Shown: piece by piece, positions 12,278 through 18,711 of the stretch
How positions within the stretch are numbered: position 1 is the first letter of the stretch
How the letters are laid out: each line of letters starts with the position of its first letter
Assembly: GCA_002299465.1 (NCBI GenBank)
Contig: DBNX01000020.1
Span: forward strand, 1 to 20,921
Source: Patescibacteria group bacterium UBA661
Lineage (GTDB): Bacteria > Patescibacteriota > Minisyncoccia > Phycocordibacterales > UBA918
DNA: 20,921 bases
Direction: 5' to 3'
Translations under genes and position numbers: made by a program
The notes under the pieces: generated by a model
Told to the model about the DNA's origin: nothing
What the model saw: the letters and a program-made list of their open reading frames with translations, nothing else
The model's database searches: none

Positions 12278-13231
12278 ATGACAGCCCTCACTCCTACTCT
12301 AAAACGCCATATCGTCCGCGGTCTTAGTGGCGGGATTATCATTGTCCTTACGGCTGGCGTTGTTTATCTGTACACACAAAATCAAAAACAAGCTGGGCAG
12401 ATTGCTGAATTGCTTAGTGAGCAAACTAAACTCGACCTAGAAAATGCCGCCACGAACCTAGCCCTAAACGAGAAATTGGCGATTGCCAACTCAACCAACG
12501 CGGAGCTAGCGGAACGCCTTAATCTCACCACCACCGAATTGGAGGAAATTGAATCGGCATTTAATGAAGAAAGAACCCGCAACGAAGATTTTGAGGAGCA
12601 GATTCGTGAATTAGCTGGTACCGTTGGTGTACTTGACCGTTTATCACGCACCGACCGAGAATTATTGAAGAAATATTCTGAAACTTATTTTCTAAACGAG
12701 AACTTCGTTCCACTTAAACTAGCCCAAATTGACAGTCAGTACCTGATGAATCCAGACCGCGATGCTTATTTTCACGGTGAAGCGCTCGTCCATCTCGAAA
12801 ATATGTTAAGTGCCGCCAAACGAGCTGGTCACGATATTAAAATTGTCTCGGCCTACCGTTCGTTTGATGAACAACGTGAGGTCAAACTCGGTCACACGAT
12901 GATTTATGGTCGAGGGGCTAATGCTTTTTCTGCAGATCAGGGTTTCTCCGAACACCAGCTCGGTACGGCTGTCGATATTGTCGATGTAGACACCAGAATC
13001 CTTACTCAAGACTTTGCCAAGACTGACGCTTACCAGTGGCTCCTCGCTAACGCCTATCGTTACGGTTTTATACTTTCCTACCCAGAAAATAATCGTTTTT
13101 TTATATTTGAACCTTGGCACTGGCGGTTTGTCGGTCGGGCTTTGGCCAGAGAACTGAAAGAAAGCAATCGCACTTTCTACGACGTAGACCAACGGGAGCT
13201 TGACACCTATCTAATAAAAATATTTGACTAA
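12278..13231 (+). CDS. VanY-family D-Ala-D-Ala carboxypeptidase
   Basis: This zinc peptidase of the peptidase M15B (VanY/DacB) family should trim the terminal D-Ala of peptidoglycan stem peptides. The 317-aa protein has an N-terminal membrane anchor (~13-32), a coiled coil (~35-112, Glu/Leu/Asn-rich) and the peptidase domain (~150-295). The zinc and catalytic motifs are complete: SAYRSFDEQ (191-199), SEHQLGTAVDI with His226 and Asp233, and EPWHW with Glu278 and His281. It therefore looks active and faces the outside of the membrane. The frame is open from an earlier ATG at 12242, but the ATG at 12278 lies 6 nt after an extended -10 (TGTTATGAT), so this start, probably leaderless, is preferred. 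It diverges from rpsF. The gene at 13300 has its own promoter overlapping this stop codon. Confidence 0.9.
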   Translation: MTALTPTLKRHIVRGLSGGIIIVLTAGVVYLYTQNQKQAGQIAELLSEQTKLDLENAATNLALNEKLAIANSTNAELAERLNLTTTELEEIESAFNEERTRNEDFEEQIRELAGTVGVLDRLSRTDRELLKKYSETYFLNENFVPLKLAQIDSQYLMNPDRDAYFHGEALVHLENMLSAAKRAGHDIKIVSAYRSFDEQREVKLGHTMIYGRGANAFSADQGFSEHQLGTAVDIVDVDTRILTQDFAKTDAYQWLLANAYRYGFILSYPENNRFFIFEPWHWRFVGRALARELKESNRTFYDVDQRELDTYLIKIFD

Positions 13232-13252
13232 AGTGTTTTTATTAGATATAGT
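13224..13252 (+). promoter_or_regulatory. Consensus promoter of 106-aa membrane gene
   Basis: TTGACT, a 17-bp spacer and TATAGT; the -35 overlaps the stop codon of the carboxypeptidase. Predicted start near 13259. Confidence 0.65.
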
Positions 13253-13299
13253 GAAAATGGTTCTTCCGACCGCACTTAAACTAAACCCTAGGAGCCGTA

Positions 13300-13620
13300 A
13301 TGACGATTATCATTATCTTGCTTTGCCTTTTTGGCCTGGCCTTTGTGTCTGGCTACGTCAGTCATCTCGCAACTGACCGAGCTGGCTGGTGGGAAGTGGG
13401 AGCTGGTCTACTAGCGGTGACGTGCCTGGGACTGATCTCTGGACTCACCTACTTGATTGCTTGGCATCAACTGTCCTTGGTGTCTGGTCTCGGTGTTGTC
13501 GGTTTGTCTATGGCTAGTTATGTTCTTGGCATCATTGCCTGGCGACCGCGCGAGCAACCAACTGAGGTCAAACATAATTTCACCGTCTCTGGTTACAGAG
13601 ATGATTTTCACATCATCTAA
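13300..13620 (+). CDS. Small three-pass membrane protein
   Basis: The 106-aa protein has three membrane segments (~2-22, 32-55, 58-81) and a short polar C-terminus (ending VSGYRDDFHII). No motif or family is recognised. The gene is well supported by expression signals: a consensus promoter (TTGACT, 17 bp, TATAGT at 13224-13252), AGGAG at 13290-13294 five bases before the ATG, and an intrinsic terminator just after the stop (13648-13675). It is thus a single-gene transcription unit between the carboxypeptidase and the convergent tatD. Its role is unknown. Confidence 0.75.
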   Translation: MTIIIILLCLFGLAFVSGYVSHLATDRAGWWEVGAGLLAVTCLGLISGLTYLIAWHQLSLVSGLGVVGLSMASYVLGIIAWRPREQPTEVKHNFTVSGYRDDFHII

Positions 13621-13647
13621 AACCGTTCTTGTTTCTTCCCGCCAATC

Positions 13648-13675
13648 AATCGCACCCTCGGTGCGATTTTCTTTT
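13648..13675 (+). terminator. Intrinsic terminator of 106-aa membrane gene
   Basis: AATCGCACC pairs with GGTGCGATT around CTC, followed by a T-rich tract (TTCTTTT). It lies 27 bp after the stop and just before the end of the convergent tatD. Confidence 0.85.
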
Positions 13676-13677
13676 AC

Positions 13678-14535
13678 CTAAAGCTGCAGGGTTTTGTACA
13701 AGGACAAGGCATTAGCTACTAGCTGAGCTCGTACCACCTCTTCATCTTGGTTACGAATCTGGGCGATGGTTCGATATACTTCTTTCACCATCCATGGTTC
13801 AGCTCGTTGTCCTCGGTACGGCACGGGCGCGACATACGGACAGTCTGTCTCAGCGTGTATCAGATCAAGAGGAGCGGCGCGGATAATTTCTTCGTACGCT
13901 TTGGCAAAAGTGACAACCCCCGTAAAGGAAATGGTGCCACCCAAAGAAAAAAAACGTTTTGCCTCGACATAAGTACCAGCCCAAAAATGAACGTTAAACG
14001 GTACCTTGGCGTAAGTCTTTAAAACCTCATAAACATCATCATAGACACTCCGCCCGGTCGGACTTGCCAGACCGGGTTTAGGACCGCGGGTGTGGATCAT
14101 CAACGGTAAATTGAGTTCATTGGCTAATTCAATCTGGGCGATGAAAGCGGCTTCTTGTTTGGCGTAGCTAGTGAGCGGTGAGTGGTAATAATCAAAACCA
14201 CACTCGCCAATACCAATTACCTTAGCCGACTGTGCAGCTAAATCGCGATAGTTCGCTTTGACAAAAATACCACCACCAGTCGCGTTGGTATTTTCCTCTG
14301 ACTCAGTCTCGAAGGTGTCGCTGTCGGCTAGAGCGGCTTGTACGGGGTGGAGACCCACCATCGCGTAACAATTTTCATAAGCAATCGCCAAATCAACCGC
14401 CTTTTTACTGGTTGCGGCTTTGGTGCCAATATTGATGACGGTGACCGCTTCTTCGCCACACCGTTTAATCACGGCTTCGGTATCAGCTGTGAATTCTGGT
14501 AGATTTAGATGGGCGTGGGTGTCAATGTATTTCAT
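13678..14535 (-). CDS. tatD: TatD-family metal-dependent hydrolase
   Basis: TatD proteins are TIM-barrel metal-dependent DNases/hydrolases with a suggested role in DNA repair. The 285-aa protein has the metal-site motifs in order: DTHAHL (His7, His9), IGECGFDY (Glu111), IHTRG (His148), HFWAG (His183) and HAETDCPYVAPVPYRGQRAEP (Asp231). All expected ligands are present, so it should be active. It starts 59 bp after metG, and AGGTAAG at about 7 nt before the ATG can serve as ribosome-binding site. metG-tatD is a common bacterial pair. Small insertions (~70-95, NTNATGG-rich, and ~150-162) are the only departures from the family. Confidence 0.92.
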   Translation of the reverse strand: MKYIDTHAHLNLPEFTADTEAVIKRCGEEAVTVINIGTKAATSKKAVDLAIAYENCYAMVGLHPVQAALADSDTFETESEENTNATGGGIFVKANYRDLAAQSAKVIGIGECGFDYYHSPLTSYAKQEAAFIAQIELANELNLPLMIHTRGPKPGLASPTGRSVYDDVYEVLKTYAKVPFNVHFWAGTYVEAKRFFSLGGTISFTGVVTFAKAYEEIIRAAPLDLIHAETDCPYVAPVPYRGQRAEPWMVKEVYRTIAQIRNQDEEVVRAQLVANALSLYKTLQL

Positions 14536-14594
14536 AAAACACTTACCTGATTTTTGGGTAAATCGACTGAAGATTTCTCTGATGCAAACTCATA

Positions 14595-16016
14595 TTAGGT
14601 TAGCCGCGGGAAAAGATTGTCTGGTTTTTTATTGTCAGCAATCGCCCTCAGAATAAGCTCGGCGCTTTCGGGCATAAAGATAGTTAGCTGACCAGCGATA
14701 TTTTCTAAACCACTTAGTAGATAATCAATATCTTTCGCGGCGGCTACCTTATCAACTTTTATCTTTTTAAACGGTTCTTCTTTTTGAATATACTCATCGA
14801 GCGAGCTAATCTCGGTCCAAATCTTGGTGAGGGTTGCTTGTTGGTTGAAGTTACTGATAGTTTCTTCATCAAAATATTCTCTTGGTTGTGACTTATGGGG
14901 AAGACCGTAGGACTCAGACATTTTCAAAATCCGTGCCGTCAGATTACCCAAGCCATTAACCAAATCAGCTGTGTACCAACCGTCCAGTTTTTCTAAAGTG
15001 ATGTCAGTATCATCAAATGGATGAACATACCGCAATAATAGATAACGCGTAGCGTCAGTCCCGTAGCGTGCAATGAGATCATACGGAGATATGGTGTTTC
15101 CAAGCGACTTAGACATTTTTTGTCCGCCCGAAGTAATAAAACCGTGATAAATAACTCGGTCTGTAGCTTTTACGCCAGCACTCTTTAACATTGCCTGCCA
15201 CATAATTGACTGAAAGCGGACTTGATCCTTGCCAGCCACTTGGTTAACTTCTCCATCGGTCCAAAACTTAGCAAAAGCACCCCCCGCCTCTGGCCAGCCG
15301 AGAGCGGAGATGTAATTGGTAAGAGCATCAAACCAGACATACATCACTTGCCTGTCGTCACCCGGCACCGGCACTCCCCAATCTAAACGAGCGCGCTCCC
15401 GACTGATACTAAAATCTTCCAATCCTTTAGCCACAAAGTTAATAGCTTCCTGACGCCGCCACTCGGGTTCAATCACCCCCACTCGACTGAGATAGTCCTT
15501 GAGATAATCTTGGTAATTGGAAAGTCGGAAAAAATAATTTTCTTCTGTCACTTCCTGACAGGGTTTAGTGTGAATGGGACAAACCTTACCAGCTTCCAGT
15601 TCGGCTTCCTGATAAAACAATTCACAACCAACACAATAAAGTCCGCTGTACTTTTTTTTGTAAATATCGCCGTTAGCTTCACACCGCCGCCAAATCGCAG
15701 CGGCGGCGGCTTTATGGTGCGGATCCGTGGTGCGGATAAAATTATCGTAAGATAGATTTAGCTTAGTCTTTAATCTCGCGTATTCACTGGCGTAATAATC
15801 AACATATTTTTGTCTTTCTTGACCGGCTTCGTCAGCTTTTTGGGCTATTTTTTGTCCGTGTTCATCGGTACCAGTGTTGAAAAAAACTTCATAGCCAAGC
15901 CGGCGCCAGTAGCGAGCAAACACGTCGGCCGAGACAATCTCATAACCAAAACCAATGTGTGGATCAGCATTAACATACGCTATGGTGGTGGTGATGTAAC
16001 GGGCTTTTTTGTTCAT
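14595..16016 (-). CDS. metG: Methionine--tRNA ligase
   Basis: MetRS charges tRNA-Met for initiation and elongation. The 473-aa protein has the class I signatures HIGF (20-23) and KMSKS (300-304). Its single zinc knuckle in the connective peptide is Cys128, Cys131, Cys146, His149 (CVGC...CPIH), as in the Thermus-type short form. The C-terminal helical anticodon domain is present (~350-473), and there is no C-terminal EMAP/Trbp111 extension. The frame is open 26 codons further, to a TTG at 16094, but that segment is encoded by the arm of a 23-bp hairpin. The ATG at 16016 gives the expected MNKKARYITTTIAYVNADPHIG start. A TATGCT about 14 nt upstream may be its -10. Confidence 0.96.
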   Translation of the reverse strand: MNKKARYITTTIAYVNADPHIGFGYEIVSADVFARYWRRLGYEVFFNTGTDEHGQKIAQKADEAGQERQKYVDYYASEYARLKTKLNLSYDNFIRTTDPHHKAAAAAIWRRCEANGDIYKKKYSGLYCVGCELFYQEAELEAGKVCPIHTKPCQEVTEENYFFRLSNYQDYLKDYLSRVGVIEPEWRRQEAINFVAKGLEDFSISRERARLDWGVPVPGDDRQVMYVWFDALTNYISALGWPEAGGAFAKFWTDGEVNQVAGKDQVRFQSIMWQAMLKSAGVKATDRVIYHGFITSGGQKMSKSLGNTISPYDLIARYGTDATRYLLLRYVHPFDDTDITLEKLDGWYTADLVNGLGNLTARILKMSESYGLPHKSQPREYFDEETISNFNQQATLTKIWTEISSLDEYIQKEEPFKKIKVDKVAAAKDIDYLLSGLENIAGQLTIFMPESAELILRAIADNKKPDNLFPRLT

Positions 16017-16045
16017 AATTGGGTTACTGTAGCATAGGTGGTTGT

Positions 16046-16094
16046 TTGGTGGCAACAGCGGCGCCCCCAAAGGGGGCGCCGCTGTTGCCACCAA
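16046..16094. terminator. 23-bp perfect hairpin upstream of metG
   Basis: The arms 16046-16068 and 16072-16094 pair without mismatch around a 3-nt AAA loop. It lies 9 bp past the stop of the 666-aa gene and ends 29 bp before the metG ATG. There is no T tract. It probably ends the upstream transcript; attenuation of metG is another possibility. Confidence 0.6.
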
Positions 16095-16103
16095 CCCACA
16101 TCT

Positions 16104-18104
16104 TTAATTAGTAGCCGCCTCGACAATTCCATCACTCTCCGTAAAGCCTAGCTCCGCCGACAGACGTGATGTTAAACTTTGCCCCATCGCCCTTAGGGCT
16201 ACGCCCGTAAAACCATCAGTGGCACGTAATTCTTTAGCACCAACCACAGTAACCGCTTCGCCGACCTGAGTAACACTCGGTAACAAAGCGACTTGAAATT
16301 CAATTTCCTTGCTAGTACCCGCCTCCACTTCACCGACTCGCCAACTTAACTCATTATTGACAGGATTAAACTCTATGCGACCAGCGCCGTTATATTCATC
16401 CAGCCAAGTTACGTGTTGTGGTAGCCTGGTCGCAACCACTGTCTCCCTAAGACTATTTACTCCCGCGGTGGCTACCAAAGTCGCAGTGTAAGTAGTAGTC
16501 TCACCAGCCACTGGCGGAATTGGTCCAGTATCAGCAAATTGACCGCCGCCATAACTTAACTGACTACTGACCGTCGGAATTGATGAGTATTTTACTTCCG
16601 CTAAACCAGTGCCAATTAACGACTCAGCCGCACTTGGTTCGCCTACTCGCTTGGCGAACAATTCTACCGAGACTGCGAAGGAGGCATTTTGTTGACGACT
16701 ATCGGGACGAACTGAGAAAGTAAAATCGCGCGTTTCTCCCGATCGTACTTCTGCCAACCGAGAATCTCCCCGCGCATCAAAACGAATAACTTGTTCCCGC
16801 GCATCATAAAAACCTGTTTCTATCGACAACAAATCATCTCTGATCAGATTGCCGGTTGGTTTGATATTGACCCGCAAATCATAAATTGATTGCGGCAAAA
16901 TGTTTTTAACGGTCACCGTAACTTCTGCCCGCTTGTCGGGACTTAACACTACCGACCCGTCAGCATCATCGTTAACCGCAACGGTTACTCCAGTAAAAGG
17001 ATCCTCGATGCTGTAACCAAACGTCCCCTGCGTTAAGACAGCCCCCAGCAAAAACTGATTGCCCAACTGCGGAGTACCCACCTGTACCGACACGGCGGCT
17101 GATTCACCAGTAAAACCTTCCACCAAACCGCGCAATCTTATTTCTTTAGTGCCGTTGGCTGGAAGTTCTTCAATCATCCAGCTGTTTGGAGCGAAGGTCG
17201 GCGCTGGTGTCGCTGCTAAAAAGCGGAAAGAGTCCGGGTAAGAGACAGTCACTAGTAAATTACGTTGCGCCGCCGAAGTGTTTGACCTAACCTCTAACAC
17301 TAGCTCTAACTCTTGTCCGGAAGAAACTTTTTCTGCGCCATTAAACCTAACCATCACTGGCGAAGAACCAATCGTTATTTTTTGTGGATCAATATTTTTT
17401 TCAAAAATTCCATTAGAACCATCGACTCGGTATTGTAAAGAGACCGAGACTTCCTTTTCTTGATTCTCTTCCCCATAAAAAACTGCCTTTAGTGGTACGG
17501 TAATCGCCCCGCCCGCTGGAATATCGGCAATTGGCAATCTTTCCTCAAAGAGTTCGCGCCTCTCTTCATTCGCTGACCTAGTACCGGGTGGGTAATTGAC
17601 AATTAACAAAGCCGAGCGTACCGCTACCTCGTTTTGATTAGTGATACCAACCTGCAGTTCAGTTACCTCACCACCACTAACTACCATCGGCACAACCAAA
17701 CTGAGGTTTATGTTTCGAACAGAAATCTGATTATTGCCAAAAAACAAATACACACTAGCTGCACTGGTGGAAACAACAAACAAAACTATACTCACGAGCA
17801 AAATTATAGAACGATAGCGGCGGCGCGGTTTCTCTTTGTCCGCCCCTGCGGCGGCGGTGTCCGTAGTAGTTGCTTTATCGGCAACTACTGAATCGTTAAT
17901 TTGGTTTTCACTGCTAGTTGAATTTTTTTTGTTGGCATTTTTCTCGTTGGTAATATCATGCTGACCAACCCCGTCCCAACCTCGAGACACTGCAATGGTT
18001 TGCTTGGTTAAAGAGTGGCGTGAAAACGAACCAGTTTGCCCCGCTCGATCATAGAGTCGTTGGTTTAGCTCGTCTATGTTATTTTGATCTCTTATGCCTG
18101 CCAT
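16104..18104 (-). CDS. Membrane-anchored ectodomain protein with Ig-like repeats
   Basis: The 666-aa protein has a polar cytoplasmic N-terminus of ~95 residues, rich in Asn, Asp, Ser and Thr, and a basic cluster (KPRRRYR). One membrane segment follows at ~99-122 (SIILLVSIVLFVVSTSAASVYLFF). The ~540-residue extracellular part is beta-rich and repetitive. The segments VVSGGEVTELQVGITNQNEVAVRSALLIVNYPPG, KVSSGQELELVLEVRSNTSAAQRNLLVTVSYPDSF and a third near KRAEVTVTVKNILPQSIYDLRV look like CARDB/DUF11-type adhesion modules. No enzyme motif is visible. A role in surface adhesion or envelope scaffolding is inferred. It follows recO by 28 bp, with an extended -10 (TGTTATACT) 7 nt before the ATG, which suggests its own leaderless transcript. 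A large hairpin follows the stop. Confidence 0.75.
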   Translation of the reverse strand: MAGIRDQNNIDELNQRLYDRAGQTGSFSRHSLTKQTIAVSRGWDGVGQHDITNEKNANKKNSTSSENQINDSVVADKATTTDTAAAGADKEKPRRRYRSIILLVSIVLFVVSTSAASVYLFFGNNQISVRNINLSLVVPMVVSGGEVTELQVGITNQNEVAVRSALLIVNYPPGTRSANEERRELFEERLPIADIPAGGAITVPLKAVFYGEENQEKEVSVSLQYRVDGSNGIFEKNIDPQKITIGSSPVMVRFNGAEKVSSGQELELVLEVRSNTSAAQRNLLVTVSYPDSFRFLAATPAPTFAPNSWMIEELPANGTKEIRLRGLVEGFTGESAAVSVQVGTPQLGNQFLLGAVLTQGTFGYSIEDPFTGVTVAVNDDADGSVVLSPDKRAEVTVTVKNILPQSIYDLRVNIKPTGNLIRDDLLSIETGFYDAREQVIRFDARGDSRLAEVRSGETRDFTFSVRPDSRQQNASFAVSVELFAKRVGEPSAAESLIGTGLAEVKYSSIPTVSSQLSYGGGQFADTGPIPPVAGETTTYTATLVATAGVNSLRETVVATRLPQHVTWLDEYNGAGRIEFNPVNNELSWRVGEVEAGTSKEIEFQVALLPSVTQVGEAVTVVGAKELRATDGFTGVALRAMGQSLTSRLSAELGFTESDGIVEAATN

Positions 18105-18111
18105 GGTTTTC

Positions 18112-18120
18112 AGTATAACA
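18112..18120 (-). promoter_or_regulatory. Extended -10, leaderless start of 666-aa gene
   Basis: TGTTATACT on the minus strand ends 7 nt before the ATG at 18104, within the 28-bp gap after recO. Confidence 0.5.
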
Positions 18121-18132
18121 TTTTCTATAAAT

Positions 18133-18711
18133 TTATAATTGACTGTGTGTGCTTGCCTGTTCCAGCAAACTTGCCAGCCGTTTTGTTTCTGACTCTGTCA
18201 TTTTACCTGACACCGTTTTGATGTTTTCTTCCCGAAACCAAGCTGGTAGGGCTTGTTCCGAAATATAACCCAGCTCCGCCATAACCACCACTTGCGTATA
18301 CAATTCAACGGCTTTTCGCTCTGGTATATCTTCCACCAAGACCCTAAGTGCCGTCTCACAAAAATCAAACAGGCGGACGGAAGGGTCTTCGCCCTGAATG
18401 TACCGCCTGAGTAATTTGTAGAGTAGTGCCACACTTCCCCGCGCTGAACGATTACAAGCTAAGGCGTAATCATTACGGAGTGCTTCGACACTCCCCACCT
18501 TCCAAGTGTGCTTACCCCGCACTAAAGACACCCTGATCTGGGAAAACTCCTGGAGGGCATAACGTTGTCTCGAACGTTCTTGTCTGACACTTTTGGCCTC
18601 CGCGTACAACATACCCGCTTCTCTTGTGTAGAGAAGAAAAGTCCGGTCGGCGCCGTGGCGGTCAAAAGCCCCACACACCAACGCCTTTGTCGTGTAAGTC
18701 CGATAGGACAT
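18133..18711 (-). CDS. recO: DNA repair protein RecO
   Basis: RecO helps load RecA onto SSB-coated single-stranded DNA in the RecF pathway. The 192-aa protein has the N-terminal OB fold (~1-80: YRTYTTKALVCGAF..., TFLLYTREAGMLYAEAKSVRQERSRQRYALQEFSQIRVSLVRGKHTWKVGSVEAL). The helical C-terminal part is shorter than the ~240-250 residues usual for the family, and no zinc-finger cysteines are present. The ATG overlaps the ileS stop by one base (TAATG), so the two are translationally coupled. Identity rests mainly on the OB-fold motifs and the context; divergence in the C-terminal half lowers certainty slightly. Confidence 0.85.
   Translation of the reverse strand: MSYRTYTTKALVCGAFDRHGADRTFLLYTREAGMLYAEAKSVRQERSRQRYALQEFSQIRVSLVRGKHTWKVGSVEALRNDYALACNRSARGSVALLYKLLRRYIQGEDPSVRLFDFCETALRVLVEDIPERKAVELYTQVVVMAELGYISEQALPAWFREENIKTVSGKMTESETKRLASLLEQASTHSQL

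Noticed and set aside
16017..16094. 26-codon N-terminal extension of MetRS
   Set aside because: It is encoded by one arm of a 23-bp hairpin and a TTG start; MetRS sequences normally begin close to the residues at 16016.
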